DNA of 64,000 bases from Paenibacillus sp. FSL K6-0276 (GTDB lineage Bacteria > Bacillota > Bacilli > Paenibacillales > Paenibacillaceae). A model generated the notes under the pieces. It made no database searches, had not been told where the DNA came from, and worked only from the letters and a program-made list of their open reading frames with translations. The stretch's first letter is position 1. Each line of letters begins with the position of its first letter. The stretch covers positions 3,782,001-3,846,000 of the forward strand of contig NZ_CP150276.1 of NCBI RefSeq assembly GCF_037977235.1, written 5' to 3'. The translations under genes and the position numbers were made by a program. Below are positions 28,710 to 39,468 of the stretch, in pieces.

Positions 28710-29021
28710 TTAAATCTGAGTTCTCATAATTTCTTGATAGGCTTCTATCACTTTGTTCCGGACTTGTGTAGTCAACTGCAAACTCAGTAAAGCCTGTTGG
28801 GAAGAAATCATCACTTCGTCTATATTCACTTCTCCCAATATAAATTTATTACTCATATCCTTAGCATGTTGTTCCTGGTCTGCCACTTTATTAAGTGCAT
28901 TCTCTAGATAAGAGCCAAAGCTCTCCATGGAATTAGCAGGAGTGGATGAAACTTCGGCAGATGTTGGTTTCATGGCAAGCTGCTGAACAGCTTGAACCCC
29001 ATTAGTGATATTCTGTATCAA
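28710..29021 (-). CDS. fliE: MS-ring/rod junction protein FliE
   Basis: 103 residues from TTG at 29021, eight bases behind TTTTAGGAGGG; the open frame extends 21 codons upstream without a fitting site. The FliE pattern is visible (SFGSYLENALNKVADQEQ, then EVMISSQQALLSLQLTTQVR and a final VIEAYQEIMRTQI). It links the MS ring to the rod and is the first exported substrate. Confidence 0.94.
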   Translation of the reverse strand: MIQNITNGVQAVQQLAMKPTSAEVSSTPANSMESFGSYLENALNKVADQEQHAKDMSNKFILGEVNIDEVMISSQQALLSLQLTTQVRNKVIEAYQEIMRTQI

Positions 29022-29114
29022 CTGTTTCCCTCCTAAAAGTTTTGTAAGCATATGCTTCCTAGATTTATTTCGTACAAAACTCACTTCGGAAGCGTTACTT
29101 GTGTTAATTACGTT

Positions 29115-29564
29115 TTAACGGCCAATTTCAAGCGCTTTACTTACCATAGCTTTAGATGCGTTTAGCATCGTTACATTGGCTTCATAAGAACGAGATGCAG
29201 ATAACATATCAACCATTTCTTTGGTAATATCTACATTTGGCATATAGACATAACCTTCAGCATCCGCATCAGGATGGCTCGGATTGTATACTGGCTTTAA
29301 CGGTGAAGCATCTTCTATGATGGACTGCACCTTAACACCTTCACTACTACTACCGTTCATTTTCGAATTTAGTATATTCGAGAACTTATTACTTTCGGAC
29401 GCTTCCATAACAACAAGTTTACGACGGTATGGAACTGCTTTGCCATCAACCACCGACGCTCTTGTAGTTTCCGCATTAGCCACGTTGGAGGAAATCACAT
29501 CCATCCGCAACCGTTGAGCTGTTAATGCTGATGCGCTTATCCCAAAACTACTACCAAAGTTCAT
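29115..29564 (-). CDS. flgC: Flagellar rod protein FlgC
   Basis: 149 residues. N-terminal rod motif (ISASALTAQRLRMDVISSN) and C-terminal MVDMLSASRSYEANVTML are typical of FlgC. Its ribosome site AAGGAGGAT overlaps the end of flgB. Confidence 0.96.
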   Translation of the reverse strand: MNFGSSFGISASALTAQRLRMDVISSNVANAETTRASVVDGKAVPYRRKLVVMEASESNKFSNILNSKMNGSSSEGVKVQSIIEDASPLKPVYNPSHPDADAEGYVYMPNVDITKEMVDMLSASRSYEANVTMLNASKAMVSKALEIGR

Positions 29565-29570
29565 GCCATC

Positions 29571-29978
29571 TTATCCTCCTTGAATTACAGTTCGCATCAT
29601 CGAAATCTGACTGTTCATCTGTTCGATATAAGAACTATACCTGAGTTGGTTCTCAGCGCTTAACGCCATTTCCCGATCTACATCCACATTGTTGTCGTTA
29701 TTGTTCATTGAGGTAGTTTCATCCGTACTAACGACAGCAGCTGGTACAATTCTGTTGGTACCAAATTGAAAATGTCGGGAGTCCGTTACCTTCGCGCTAA
29801 GTGTAGGTTTTATTCCACTTTCCTGTTGTTGAAGGAAACTTTCGAATGAAACATCAGAACGTTTGAAGTTTGGTGTATCTTCGTTAGCTACGTTATTTGC
29901 TAGAACACTTTGTCGTTTATTGGCAGCATCAATGCCTCCCTGCAATCGTTGAAAACTGACACTATTCAGCAATCCCAA
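29571..29978 (-). CDS. flgB: Flagellar rod protein FlgB
   Basis: 135 residues from TTG at 29978 behind AAAGGAGG; the open frame runs 44 codons further upstream but with no FlgB-like sequence. The motif KRQSVLANNVANEDTPNFKR marks the family. It is the first gene of the fla/che operon here. Confidence 0.95.
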   Translation of the reverse strand: MGLLNSVSFQRLQGGIDAANKRQSVLANNVANEDTPNFKRSDVSFESFLQQQESGIKPTLSAKVTDSRHFQFGTNRIVPAAVVSTDETTSMNNNDNNVDVDREMALSAENQLRYSSYIEQMNSQISMMRTVIQGG

Positions 29979-30048
29979 GATAATTCCTCCTTTCAAAGCT
30001 ATCATAATGAATTGAATTCCACAACTTCTCTTAAAAAAAACTGCTTGA

Positions 30049-30110
30049 TTTCGACAAATAAAGCACAAAAACCCTCTATTTATCAATTTTCTCGTCGAAG
30101 CTTGTCGCAA
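30049..30110 (-). promoter_or_regulatory. Candidate Spo0A (0A) boxes upstream of flgB
   Basis: TTTGTCGAAA at 30049-30058 on the minus strand is a full match to the 0A-box core TGTCGAA. On the plus strand CTCGTCGAAG (30091-30100) and CTTGTCGCAA (30101-30110) are each one base from the core and are spaced exactly 10 bp apart. Three related motifs within 62 bp, 70-130 bp upstream of flgB, suggest direct control by Spo0A. The motif is short, so chance matches are possible. Confidence 0.4.
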
Positions 30111-30180
30111 TGTATAACTTTATTAGTTTTTTCACATACATTGATTTTCATTTAATTTGTATATTATTACAATAAGAAAT

Positions 30181-30212
30181 AAGCCCTATCTTTTAAAAAA
30201 AGACAGGGCTTT
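30181..30212 (-). terminator. Intrinsic terminator between hslU and flgB
   Basis: Stem AAGCCCT-A-TCTTTT with AAAAGA-C-AGGGCTT, followed by T-rich sequence on both strands. Located about 150 bp after hslU and 200 bp before flgB, so it likely separates the two transcripts. Confidence 0.75.
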
Positions 30213-30358
30213 TAGCACTTTATTGCTATTTTTTTCCTTTTTTATCTCAAAATTATCTTTTTAATTGCATGTTTTTACATTTTTTTACCTTTTAATGACA
30301 CTAAATTGTAATTTTCTAATTCGTTATGCCCAAATTCCAATGAGCAAGATTTGTCGCA

Positions 30359-31759
30359 TTAAAGAATATACTGGCTTAAATCACGATCCTGTGCGATACT
30401 TGCCAATTTCTCACGCACATACTCCGGTGTGATAACCATAGTGTCCAAAGTCAGTTCAGGAGCTTCAAAAGATAGATCCTCCAAAAGCTTCTCCAAAATG
30501 GTATGAAGTCGCCGAGCACCTATGTTCTCCATATTTTGATTCACTGAAGCAGCTATTTTGGCGATTTCATAAATAGCATCCTTCTGGAATTCCACTTCAA
30601 TGTTCTCTGTCTTTAGCAAATTAACGTATTGTTTCGTCAAAGCGTTCTCTGGCTCCGTTAAAATGGATACAAAATCCTCCAGTGTCAGACTGCTTAGTTC
30701 TACTCGAATCGGAAACCGCCCCTGTAGCTCAGGAATAAGATCAGAAGGTTTGGCAATATGAAAAGCCCCTGCAGCCATGAAGAGCACATAATCCGTCTTC
30801 ACAGGTCCGTACTTCGTCATAATTGTAGATCCTTCTACTATAGGAAGGATATCTCTCTGCACACCTTCACGTGACACATCCGGACCAGAACCCTTCCCTT
30901 GACTTGCAACCTTATCGATCTCATCGATAAAAATAATACCCGATTGTTCTGCCCGAGTCACAGATTCCTGAATCACATCGTCCATATCAATCAGTTTGGC
31001 CGCTTCATCCTGAATCAGCACTTTACGCGCCTCACGAATAGGAAGCTTGCGCTTCTTCGTCCGCTTTGGAAGCAAACTACCAAACATTTCTTGCATATTC
31101 ATACCCATCTGGTCGTTCCCTTGCCCGGCAAACATATCCATCATAGATGGCGCAGTATCCTCAACATCTATTTCAATGATATCGTCTTCCAATTGACCAG
31201 CGAGCAGCTTAAATCTAACCCCGCGGCGGCGTTCACTTAAGCTTCCATCCGGCTCGGAATCTTCTTTTGAATCCTCTTGACCAGAATTCCCGCCAAAAAT
31301 CATCTCAAAAGGATTCTTCTGAGATTTATTTTTTGAAGACGAAGGCACTAAAATAGAGACAATCCGCTCGTTAGCCAGTTCTTCTGCACGATCCTTCACC
31401 TTTTCCGTACGTTCCAGCTTCACCATACGAATTGAGGTCTCTACCAGATCACGAACCATAGACTCCACATCTCGCCCCACATAACCCACCTCAGTGAATT
31501 TAGTTGCCTCCACTTTGATGAACGGAGCATTGACAAGCTTTGCTAGACGCCGGGCAATCTCTGTTTTCCCTACACCGGTAGGTCCGATCATCAAGATGTT
31601 CTTAGGAACGACTTCATCACGCAGTTCCTCAGCTAGCAGACTGCGCCGATAACGATTACGAAGCGCAACAGCTACCGATTTCTTAGCTTGTTTCTGACCT
31701 ACAATATATTTATCCAATTCGGCTACGATTTGACGGGGTGTTAGCGATTGATTCACCAT
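30359..31759 (-). CDS. hslU: ATP-dependent protease ATPase subunit HslU (ClpY)
   Basis: 466 residues. AAA+ unfoldase with Walker [10 protein letters not shown], an I domain (about residues 110-240, with an acidic Ser/Asp/Glu-rich insertion), Walker [10 protein letters not shown] and the C-terminal motif ending DRDLSQYIL that inserts into HslV. It feeds substrates to HslV. ATG is preceded by AAGGAGG. Confidence 0.97.
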   Translation of the reverse strand: MVNQSLTPRQIVAELDKYIVGQKQAKKSVAVALRNRYRRSLLAEELRDEVVPKNILMIGPTGVGKTEIARRLAKLVNAPFIKVEATKFTEVGYVGRDVESMVRDLVETSIRMVKLERTEKVKDRAEELANERIVSILVPSSSKNKSQKNPFEMIFGGNSGQEDSKEDSEPDGSLSERRRGVRFKLLAGQLEDDIIEIDVEDTAPSMMDMFAGQGNDQMGMNMQEMFGSLLPKRTKKRKLPIREARKVLIQDEAAKLIDMDDVIQESVTRAEQSGIIFIDEIDKVASQGKGSGPDVSREGVQRDILPIVEGSTIMTKYGPVKTDYVLFMAAGAFHIAKPSDLIPELQGRFPIRVELSSLTLEDFVSILTEPENALTKQYVNLLKTENIEVEFQKDAIYEIAKIAASVNQNMENIGARRLHTILEKLLEDLSFEAPELTLDTMVITPEYVREKLASIAQDRDLSQYIL

Positions 31760-31792
31760 CGTGAATTCCTCCTTGTCTCTATGACACTGAGC

Positions 31793-32335
31793 CTATAATT
31801 GCTCAACAATAATATTGGAGTTAGTATACACACATATTTCAGATGCAATTTGAAGAGCTTCTCTAGCAATATCCGCAGCGGCAAGATTTGGAGCATGACG
31901 TTTGAGGGCTCGACCCGAAGCAAGCGCAAAATTACCACCGGAACCAATAGCAAGCACATCATCATCCGGCTCGATAATTTCACCATTTCCGGAGATCAAG
32001 AGCATTCCTTCCTTATCCATCACAATCATCAATGCCTCAAGTTTACGAAGAATACGATCTTGACGCCAATCTTTCGCTAATTCTACGGCTGCCCGTTGCA
32101 GGTTTCCATGGTGCTCCTCCAGCTTGCCTTCGAATTTTTCAAACAAGGTGATAGCATCCGCTACTGATCCTGCGAACCCTGCTATTACTTGTCCCCTGTA
32201 TAAACGACGAACTTTTCTGGCCGTCGTCTTCATGATTACACTCTCTCCGAATGTAACCTGACCATCACCTGCTATAGCTGCCTGTCCGTTATGTCTTACA
32301 GCACAAATTGTAGTCGCATGAAAGCTCGGTACCAT
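31793..32335 (-). CDS. hslV: ATP-dependent protease peptidase subunit HslV (ClpQ)
   Basis: 180 residues from ATG at 32335 behind AAGGAGGT; a 12-codon upstream extension covers that site. N-terminal nucleophile hydrolase: [12 protein letters not shown] and GDGQVTFGE match ClpQ/HslV. The N-terminus is MVPSFHATT, so the Thr equivalent to E. coli Thr1 is residue 8 and the exposed Ser2 proposed as nucleophile in B. subtilis ClpQ is not present. Confidence 0.96.
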   Translation of the reverse strand: MVPSFHATTICAVRHNGQAAIAGDGQVTFGESVIMKTTARKVRRLYRGQVIAGFAGSVADAITLFEKFEGKLEEHHGNLQRAAVELAKDWRQDRILRKLEALMIVMDKEGMLLISGNGEIIEPDDDVLAIGSGGNFALASGRALKRHAPNLAAADIAREALQIASEICVYTNSNIIVEQL

Positions 32336-32369
32336 GATTGTAGTTACCTCCTTAAGATGGGCTTTGTTC

Positions 32370-32469
32370 AAATATAAGAAAGTATAAGTTTCACGTTATA
32401 CATTAGCCTTATATTTCTCGCTTAAACGCTTACCGTCCTTATAAGGACGCCGAGGGCGTTTATGCTTGG
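32370..32469 (-). repeat. Dispersed two-hairpin repeat, copy B
   Basis: Minus-strand orientation, read from 32469 downward. It starts AACCAAGCATAAACGC, contains CGTCCTTATAAGGACG, then the AT-rich hairpin with arms beginning AAATATAAG. The GCATAA at the start includes the trmFO stop codon. It fills the space between trmFO and hslV, where B. subtilis has codV. Confidence 0.85.
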
Positions 32470-33815
32470 TTATCGATAGCTTCCGGCTCTACATAAGCGA
32501 GGCCAGTACGATTGGCGTACTCAGCAAGACTGTCTAGTGCACGATGAGCTAGCAGCTCATTTTTTTCTTTCTTATTACGAATCTTCTTCTCCACCTTCGG
32601 CAAAAGACCGAAATTGGCATTCATAGGTTGAAAATGCTCTGGATCGGCGGAAGTAATATAAGCTGGCATACTGCCAAGAACCGTATCTTGTGGGAAGACC
32701 AACCCCTCTTGACCGAGTGCTGCCCTAGCAGCGTTGATTCCGGCTATAAGACCTGAAGCCGCTGATTCCACATAACCCTCCACACCGGTCATTTGGCCAG
32801 CAAAGAACAGCCTTTCCTTGCCCTTCATCTGATAAGTAGGATGCAAGAGTTTAGGAGAATTAATAAAGGTATTTCTGTGCATTACACCATACCGAACGTA
32901 TTCAGCGTTCTCAAGACCGGGGATCAGCGAGAACACACGCTTCTGCTCGCCCCATTTCAAATGCGTTTGAAAGCCAACAAGATTGTAAAGCGTTCCGGCA
33001 GCGTTATCCTGACGAAGCTGTACTACTGCGTATGGAAGCTTTCCTGTGTGCGGATTAATAAGTCCCACAGGCTTCATCGGACCGAATAACGCGGTTTGCT
33101 TACCGCGCTTCATCATGATTTCGATAGGCATACAGCCCTCAAAGTATATCTCTTTCTCAAAATCCTTGAGCGCCGCCGTCTCTGCAGAAATCAACGCATC
33201 ATAAAACACGTCAAACTCCTCTTCAGTCATTGGACAGTTCAGATATGCCGCTTCTCCTTTATCATAACGGGAAGCAAGATACACTTTATTCATATCAATG
33301 CTGTCCTTCTCAACAATCGGTGCAGCAGCATCATAAAAATAGAAATACTCCTCACCTAATAGACCCTTAATTTCAGCGGATAATGCCGGTGAGGTAAGTG
33401 GGCCTGTTGCAATAACAACAATCCCTTCCTCCGGTATATGCGTAAGTTCTTCATTTATGACTTCCACGAGTGGATGATTGTGCAATGTATTGGTGATCTC
33501 TCCCGAGAAACCGTCCCGATCCACGGCAAGTGCGCCACCAGCAGGTACAGCGTGGCGGTCAGCTGCACCTAGTACAAGTGAGTTTAAACGTCGCATTTCT
33601 TCTTTTAATACACCAACAGCATTGCCTAAACCATTCGCCCGCAAGGAGTTGCTGCATACTAATTCTGCGAATTGATTTGTGTGGTGTGCTGGCGTCTTCA
33701 CCACAGGTCTCATTTCATACAATCTTACTGGTACTCCTAAAGATGCTATTTGCCAGGCCGCTTCACTTCCTGCGAGACCTGCTCCAATTACTGTTACTTT
33801 TGCTGTATCTGTCAC
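32460..33815 (-). CDS. trmFO: tRNA (m5U54) methyltransferase TrmFO, folate/FAD dependent
   Basis: 451 residues, GTG start behind AGGAGGAAAG. N-terminal FAD-binding motif [14 protein letters not shown]. It methylates U54 of tRNA using methylene-tetrahydrofolate. The last three codons (Asn-Gln-Ala) and the stop lie in repeat copy B, so the C-terminal residues were probably altered by the repeat. Confidence 0.97.
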   Translation of the reverse strand: MTDTAKVTVIGAGLAGSEAAWQIASLGVPVRLYEMRPVVKTPAHHTNQFAELVCSNSLRANGLGNAVGVLKEEMRRLNSLVLGAADRHAVPAGGALAVDRDGFSGEITNTLHNHPLVEVINEELTHIPEEGIVVIATGPLTSPALSAEIKGLLGEEYFYFYDAAAPIVEKDSIDMNKVYLASRYDKGEAAYLNCPMTEEEFDVFYDALISAETAALKDFEKEIYFEGCMPIEIMMKRGKQTALFGPMKPVGLINPHTGKLPYAVVQLRQDNAAGTLYNLVGFQTHLKWGEQKRVFSLIPGLENAEYVRYGVMHRNTFINSPKLLHPTYQMKGKERLFFAGQMTGVEGYVESAASGLIAGINAARAALGQEGLVFPQDTVLGSMPAYITSADPEHFQPMNANFGLLPKVEKKIRNKKEKNELLAHRALDSLAEYANRTGLAYVEPEAIDNQA

Positions 33816-33841
33816 TATCTTCTTTCCTCCTGTAGAGACTA

Positions 33842-35941
33842 TTATTCTGCTAACTCTTCTTCGTTGTCTAGAACTTCCTCTGTATGGTCACAAGACGTAC
33901 ATTGCAGCTTCGTGCCTTGTTTATTGCGTTTCTCAATCATCCAAGCCCCGCATGAAGGACATGGCTTAGTGGATGGTCTATCCCAAGAGACGAAATCACA
34001 GCCAGGGTACTGATCGCAACCATAGAAGACACGACCTTTTTTGCTGCGCCGCTCCACAACTTTACCTTCATTACACTTAGGACAAGTTACTCCAATATCT
34101 TTTACGATAGGCTTCGTATTCCGGCAATCCGGAAAGCCAGAGCATGCTAGAAATTTCCCGAAACGTCCTAGCTTATATACAAGTGGTTTACCACATTTCT
34201 CGCAGATCTCATCGGAGACTTCATCTTCAATCTCAATTTCTTTCATTTCTTCTTCGGCAAACATTAAACGTTTCTCAAAAGACTCGTAAAATTCGGCAAG
34301 AACCTTCACCCAATCTTCTGAACCTTCCTCCACATGGTCAAGATCCCCTTCCATGTTAGCCGTAAACTCTACGTTTAATATTTCAGGGAAAAATTGTTCC
34401 ATCTGCTCTATGACTAACTCTCCAAGCTCAGTAGGCATGAATTTCTTCTCTTCAATAGCCACATAGCCACGCTTCTGAATCGTTTCTAGAGTTGGTGCAT
34501 ACGTACTTGGACGCCCTATTCCCAGTTCCTCAAGAGTCTTTACTAATCTCGCTTCCGTATATCGCGGTGGCGGCTGTGTAAAGTGCTGCTTGGGCTCGAT
34601 TTCTTGCTTATTTAAGGCATCTCCCGCTTGAAGAGGTGGTAAATACTTATCTTCATCTGTAGTTCCATCATCGTTGCCTTCTACGTAAACCTTCATGAAC
34701 CCGGGGAATGAAACCTTCGAACCAACAGCTCTGAATGTGGCGGTACCTGCATCTATATCCACCGAGAGCGTATCCAGCAAGGCAGAAGCCATTTGACTTG
34801 AAACGAACCGCTCCCATACCAGCTTGTAGAGACGGAATTGATCCCGGCTCAAGAACTCTTTGACCATTTCTGGTTCACGTAGTGCTGAGGTTGGTCGAAT
34901 CGCTTCATGCGCTTCTTGTGCTCCAGCCGCCTTCTTCGAATACTGGCGAGGTGCTTCGGGTAAGAACTTTTCACCATACTTTGCAGTAATCAGCTCTTTA
35001 GCTTCATCCTGTGCAGTAACAGATAGACGCGTCGAGTCCGTACGCATATAGGTGATCAAACCTACGGTTCCCTCTTTGCCTAGTTCCACACCTTCGTATA
35101 GTTGCTGTGCAACAGACATCGTCTTAGCCGCACGAAATCCAAGTTTCCGGGCTGCTTCCTGTTGAAGGGAGCTTGTTGTAAAAGGAGCCGAAGGATGCCG
35201 TTGTCTTTCCTTCTCCTTGACATTACTCACCTTGAAAGCTGCGTTCTTGATCGCTTCAAGGACCTCTTGAACATCGCTTTCTTGATTAAGTTCTTTTTTC
35301 ACACCATTCAGCTTATGAAACTTAGCTTCAAAGACGGAATCCCGAATCCCTAGCTTAGCCGTAATGCTCCAATATTCAGTGGGTACAAAAGCGGAGATTT
35401 CATTCTCTCGATCCATAATGATCTTTACAGCAACGGATTGTACACGTCCAGCGGATAACCCTTTTTTGACTTTCTTCCATAATAGGGGACTAATCTTGTA
35501 ACCTACTAGCCGATCCAGTATACGTCTTGCCTGCTGCGCATTCACAAGATCCATGTTAATCTTGCGTGGCGTCTTAAAAGCATCCTTTACTGCTTGTTTA
35601 GTGATCTCATTAAATACAACTCTGCATTCCTGTGTTTGATCCAAATTTAATGCATGCGCCAAGTGCCAGGCGATCGCTTCTCCTTCGCGGTCAGGGTCAG
35701 CTGCGAGATAAACTTTTTTCACTTTTTTACTAGCGTCTTTCAATTCCTTCAATATAGAACCTTTACCACGGATAGTAATATATTTAGGGTTAAAATTATT
35801 CTCAACTTCGACACCGGTTTGGCTCTTTGGCAAATCCCTAATATGTCCCATAGATGCCTTTACAATATATTTACTACCTAAATATTTGCCAATTGTCTTC
35901 GCTTTTGCTGGCGATTCGACAATTACTAATGCATCTGCCAT
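33842..35941 (-). CDS. topA: DNA topoisomerase I (type IA)
   Basis: 699 residues. Toprim motif at the N-terminus ([12 protein letters not shown], then [12 protein letters not shown]), active-site Tyr in [14 protein letters not shown], and three C-terminal four-Cys zinc modules (CEKCGKP to CSGFPDC; CPKCNEG to CDQYPGC; CPSCGAW to CTSC). It relaxes negative supercoils. Confidence 0.97.
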   Translation of the reverse strand: MADALVIVESPAKAKTIGKYLGSKYIVKASMGHIRDLPKSQTGVEVENNFNPKYITIRGKGSILKELKDASKKVKKVYLAADPDREGEAIAWHLAHALNLDQTQECRVVFNEITKQAVKDAFKTPRKINMDLVNAQQARRILDRLVGYKISPLLWKKVKKGLSAGRVQSVAVKIIMDRENEISAFVPTEYWSITAKLGIRDSVFEAKFHKLNGVKKELNQESDVQEVLEAIKNAAFKVSNVKEKERQRHPSAPFTTSSLQQEAARKLGFRAAKTMSVAQQLYEGVELGKEGTVGLITYMRTDSTRLSVTAQDEAKELITAKYGEKFLPEAPRQYSKKAAGAQEAHEAIRPTSALREPEMVKEFLSRDQFRLYKLVWERFVSSQMASALLDTLSVDIDAGTATFRAVGSKVSFPGFMKVYVEGNDDGTTDEDKYLPPLQAGDALNKQEIEPKQHFTQPPPRYTEARLVKTLEELGIGRPSTYAPTLETIQKRGYVAIEEKKFMPTELGELVIEQMEQFFPEILNVEFTANMEGDLDHVEEGSEDWVKVLAEFYESFEKRLMFAEEEMKEIEIEDEVSDEICEKCGKPLVYKLGRFGKFLACSGFPDCRNTKPIVKDIGVTCPKCNEGKVVERRSKKGRVFYGCDQYPGCDFVSWDRPSTKPCPSCGAWMIEKRNKQGTKLQCTSCDHTEEVLDNEEELAE

Positions 35942-35976
35942 AGACTCTTCCTCCTCGTTACACTCGTACCTCTATA

Positions 35977-37095
35977 TTAAATTACCTTATAAATAGCTCC
36001 TGGTAATTGTGCTACCGCTTTTTTTATGATTAAAGATAACAGAACTGAATGCAAATGTCCAAAATCCCATCCTGTCCTCTCAAGCAGATCATCCAAAATA
36101 AAGGGTCCTTGATGCAGTATATGGTATAGGTGAGACTCCTCATTTGTCAATTTCTTTTCAATTAACATGTCGTCAACTACCTGTTTAGGGGAGCCACTAT
36201 CACCCGGTTTTGGGAGGTTTGTTGGGAGATAAGAAGTATATTCTTCTAAAATATCTATTGCACTGGTAACCAACTTTGCTCCCTGTTTGATCAGGTCAAG
36301 AGCACCTCTACTTTTAGGAGATGTAATAGGCCCAGGAACAGCAAAGACATCCCGTCCAGACTCCAAGGCAGCGTCCGCTGTAATTAGTGATCCACTGCGG
36401 CTATCAGCCTCCACGACCACTGTCCCATATGTGAGACCAGCAATAATACGATTGCGCTGCGGAAATAACCCTGGATGACTTTTTGTTCCGAGGGGATACT
36501 CTGTGAGCACTAGTCCATCACGGGAAATCAATCGCTCAAGTTCCCTATTCTCGGGTGGGTAGACTCGATCAAGTCCTGTCGCTACTACCGCTATAGTGCC
36601 TCCACCGCTTCTTAGCGCAGCTTCATGACACACGCTATCAATCCCCCTTGCTAGTCCGCTAACTACCGTTAGACCCGCTGCACTAAGCTCTTTCGCAAGG
36701 ATCTCCCCTACCTTCCGTCCATAAGCTGTTGGCACACGAGTGCCGACCATCGCCACACTGGGTGTCGACAACAGTTCCAAACGCCCACGATAATAAAGGA
36801 TCCATGGTGGCTGAGCCGTCTCCTTTAATAAATTGGGATAGTCTGCATCAAACACCGTAACCATCATCACATCACTTTCTTCCATTAGTAAACGACGCTT
36901 AGCAATCCACTCCAACGTATATATGGAAGCAAGATGAATCGACATTTTCTCAGTCAATCCAACCTTTTCCCAGTCCTCCGCGCTACACAAAATTGCTTTT
37001 TCCGACAAAAGCCCTGCTCTGCGAATCTTGTCGATACTTTTCCAGCCAATACCTTCCACTTCATTAAAACCGAAAAGTAGATCCCGTACTTCCAT
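35977..37095 (-). CDS. dprA: DNA processing protein DprA (Smf)
   Basis: 372 residues. Rossmann-like DprA core (MVGTRVPTAYGRKVGE, VVSGLARGIDS, FPQRNRIIAGL) and a C-terminal winged-helix-like region. It loads RecA on incoming single strands in transformation. With comM at 41-42.7 kb this suggests that DNA uptake functions are kept, although both genes also occur in non-competent species. Confidence 0.95.
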   Translation of the reverse strand: MEVRDLLFGFNEVEGIGWKSIDKIRRAGLLSEKAILCSAEDWEKVGLTEKMSIHLASIYTLEWIAKRRLLMEESDVMMVTVFDADYPNLLKETAQPPWILYYRGRLELLSTPSVAMVGTRVPTAYGRKVGEILAKELSAAGLTVVSGLARGIDSVCHEAALRSGGGTIAVVATGLDRVYPPENRELERLISRDGLVLTEYPLGTKSHPGLFPQRNRIIAGLTYGTVVVEADSRSGSLITADAALESGRDVFAVPGPITSPKSRGALDLIKQGAKLVTSAIDILEEYTSYLPTNLPKPGDSGSPKQVVDDMLIEKKLTNEESHLYHILHQGPFILDDLLERTGWDFGHLHSVLLSLIIKKAVAQLPGAIYKVI

Positions 37096-37195
37096 ATAAG
37101 TTTTCTCTCCTTAAATGGAAGGCTTAGCCTTCCCTATTTTGTGTTACACATCTTAAAAATGCAAGTATTTCTTCAAATTGAATAATTTTCTATTT

Positions 37196-37245
37196 AAAAT
37201 AAAAAAAGCAACCTTTCATCCCTAGATAGGAACAAAAGGTTGCTT
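37196..37245 (-). terminator. Terminator of sucCD
   Basis: Minus strand: AGCAACCTTT ... AAAGGTTGCT followed by a run of seven T, 70 bp after the sucD stop. Confidence 0.85.
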
Positions 37246-37315
37246 ACCTCTTAAATTAATTATACACGAAATAACCTCACTACGTGGAGTGATTTCCCTG
37301 TCTTAACTTCAATAA

Positions 37316-38245
37316 TTAGTGCGATGTAAAAGCATTGAGAATACCGCGCTCTTCAAGCACACTTACAAGTGTTGAACCCATTTCAGCAGGCGTAGGGGCT
37401 ACTTTGATTCCGCAAGCTTCCAGTACGGCAATTTTTTCGCTAGCTGTACCTTTACCTCCAGAAATGATAGCACCAGCATGCCCCATTCGTTTGCCTGGAG
37501 GTGCAGTTGCTCCTCCAATGAAGCCTACAACTGGCTTGGTCATGTGTTCACGAATCCACTCTGCCGCTTCTTCCTCTGCAGTTCCACCGATCTCTCCGAT
37601 CATGATCACTGCCTTCGTACCCGGATCTTCATTAAACAGCTTCAAAATATCAATAAACTCAGAGCCTTTCACCGGGTCTCCGCCAATACCTACAGCCGAA
37701 GATTGCCCAATTCCACGCGTGGTCAGCTGATGAACCGCCTCATAGGTTAACGTTCCGCTACGCGAGACCACTCCTACATAACCAGGCATATGAATATAAC
37801 CAGGCATGATTCCAATCTTACACTCTCCAGGAGTGATAACACCCGGACAGTTTGGACCAATCAATACAGTAGAACGGCCTTCCATATAACGAGAGACTTT
37901 TACCATATCAAGCACAGGAATACCTTCGGTAATACAGATAACCAAATCCAGCTCTGCATCTACAGCCTCCATGATGGAGTCTGCTGCGAATGCTGGCGGT
38001 ACATAAATCACACTAGCAGTTGCACCAGTAGCTGCCTTAGCAGCTGTGACTGTATCAAATACCGGAAGACTAACTTCACTGCCATTTTCAAGGGTGATAT
38101 TAACTGTCGTTCCACCTTTACCCGGCGTTACTCCTCCAACCATCTGTGTTCCATAATCAAGCGCACCCTTAGTATGGAACAAGCCCGTTGCTCCCGTAAT
38201 ACCTTGCGTGATAACTTTCGTATTTTTATCTACAAGAATGCTCAT
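37316..38245 (-). CDS. sucD: Succinyl-CoA synthetase alpha subunit
   Basis: 309 residues. N-terminal CoA-binding Rossmann domain ([14 protein letters not shown]) and ligase domain with the phosphohistidine loop ([14 protein letters not shown]). ADP-forming TCA cycle enzyme with SucC. Next to sucC with a 62-bp gap. Confidence 0.97.
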   Translation of the reverse strand: MSILVDKNTKVITQGITGATGLFHTKGALDYGTQMVGGVTPGKGGTTVNITLENGSEVSLPVFDTVTAAKAATGATASVIYVPPAFAADSIMEAVDAELDLVICITEGIPVLDMVKVSRYMEGRSTVLIGPNCPGVITPGECKIGIMPGYIHMPGYVGVVSRSGTLTYEAVHQLTTRGIGQSSAVGIGGDPVKGSEFIDILKLFNEDPGTKAVIMIGEIGGTAEEEAAEWIREHMTKPVVGFIGGATAPPGKRMGHAGAIISGGKGTASEKIAVLEACGIKVAPTPAEMGSTLVSVLEERGILNAFTSH

Positions 38246-38307
38246 GCCTTAAGTCACATCCCTACTTATATTGTCAAATACGATAACTGGCTTCAACTTC
38301 CGAGCCA

Positions 38308-39468
38308 TTATTGCACAAGAGATACAATCTTACGGGCACCGTCCGCCATAGAATCAGCAGCTACAATGTTAAGTCCCGATCCAGCCAAGATTTGCTTACC
38401 CAATCCAACATTTGTTCCTTCAAGACGTACAACAAGCGGTTTAGTCAATCCCAATTGACTTGCCGCTTCCACAACACCGTTAGCAATAACGTCACAACGC
38501 ATAATACCGCCGAAAATGTTAACGAAAATTCCATTTACCTTTTCATCCGATAGAATGATTTTAAAGGCTTCTGTAACTTTCTCGGTAGTTGCACCGCCCC
38601 CTACATCAAGGAAGTTGGCGGGTTCGCCTCCGTAATATTTAATTATATCCATCGTTGCCATCGCTAGGCCTGCACCGTTCACCATACAACCAATATTGCC
38701 ATCAAGCGCAATATAGCTCAGGTCATACTTAGAGGCTTCGATTTCTTTCAAATCTTCTTCATCTAGATCCCGAAGCTCTTGAATATCCTTGTGGCGAAAC
38801 AAAGCATTGGGGTCAAAATTCAACTTAGCATCTAGAGCCATCACATTACCATCCGCTGTAACTACCAATGGGTTAATTTCGGCAATAGAGCAATCTTTAT
38901 CCACAAAAGCTAGATATAGCGCTTGCATGAATTTCACAGTCTTGCCTACCAGTTCATTAGGAATAGAGATGCTGTAAGCTAGCTTACGAGCTTGGAAAGT
39001 CTGCAAACCTACTGCCGGATCAATGATTTCTTTAAAAATCTTCTCCGGATGTGTAGCTGCAACCTCTTCAATCTCAGTGCCACCTTCTTCTGAAGCCATC
39101 ATGACCACTCGACCAGTTCCTCTATCAACAACGATACCGATGTAATACTCTTTAACAATTTGACAGCCCTCTTCAATGAGAAGCCGTTTTACTACCTTAC
39201 CCTCCGGACCAGTCTGGTGAGTAACTAAAGTCTTGCCGAGAATCTCGGTTGCGTAAGTACGCACTTCATCGATATTCTTAGCAACCTTTACACCTCCAGC
39301 TTTACCGCGTCCACCTGCGTGAATCTGAGCTTTGACTACAACAACCGGTGTACTCAGTGACTCTGCGGCTTCTACCGCTTCCTCCACTGTATAAGCTACT
39401 TTTCCATTCGGTACGGCCACACCGTACTTCTTAAGCACTTCTTTTCCCTGATACTCGTGGATATTCAT
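38308..39468 (-). CDS. sucC: Succinyl-CoA synthetase beta subunit
   Basis: 386 residues. ATP-grasp domain at the N-terminus ([30 protein letters not shown]) and a C-terminal ligase domain ([15 protein letters not shown]). Partner of SucD. First gene of the sucCD operon. Confidence 0.97.
   Translation of the reverse strand: MNIHEYQGKEVLKKYGVAVPNGKVAYTVEEAVEAAESLSTPVVVVKAQIHAGGRGKAGGVKVAKNIDEVRTYATEILGKTLVTHQTGPEGKVVKRLLIEEGCQIVKEYYIGIVVDRGTGRVVMMASEEGGTEIEEVAATHPEKIFKEIIDPAVGLQTFQARKLAYSISIPNELVGKTVKFMQALYLAFVDKDCSIAEINPLVVTADGNVMALDAKLNFDPNALFRHKDIQELRDLDEEDLKEIEASKYDLSYIALDGNIGCMVNGAGLAMATMDIIKYYGGEPANFLDVGGGATTEKVTEAFKIILSDEKVNGIFVNIFGGIMRCDVIANGVVEAASQLGLTKPLVVRLEGTNVGLGKQILAGSGLNIVAADSMADGARKIVSLVQ

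Larger units (their letters stand above)
29979..30358 (-). promoter_or_regulatory. Upstream region of the fla/che operon (gene-free)
   Basis: 380 bp between flgB and hslU, very AT-rich. It should hold the operon promoter, but I could not find a convincing -35/-10 pair. It contains a terminator at 30181-30212 and Spo0A-box-like motifs listed separately. In B. subtilis codY occupies the space between clpY (hslU) and flgB; no remnant of it is visible. Confidence 0.5.

Noticed and set aside
29979..30180. SigA or SigD promoter for flgB
   Set aside because: Several AT-rich partial matches exist (for example TATGAT near 30005) but none has a fitting -35 at 16-18 bp, so no promoter was called.
37790..38458. 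222-codon plus-strand frame opposite sucD and sucC
   Set aside because: Covers conserved parts of two enzyme genes and the gap; His/Thr/Ser/Arg-rich shadow without a start signal.
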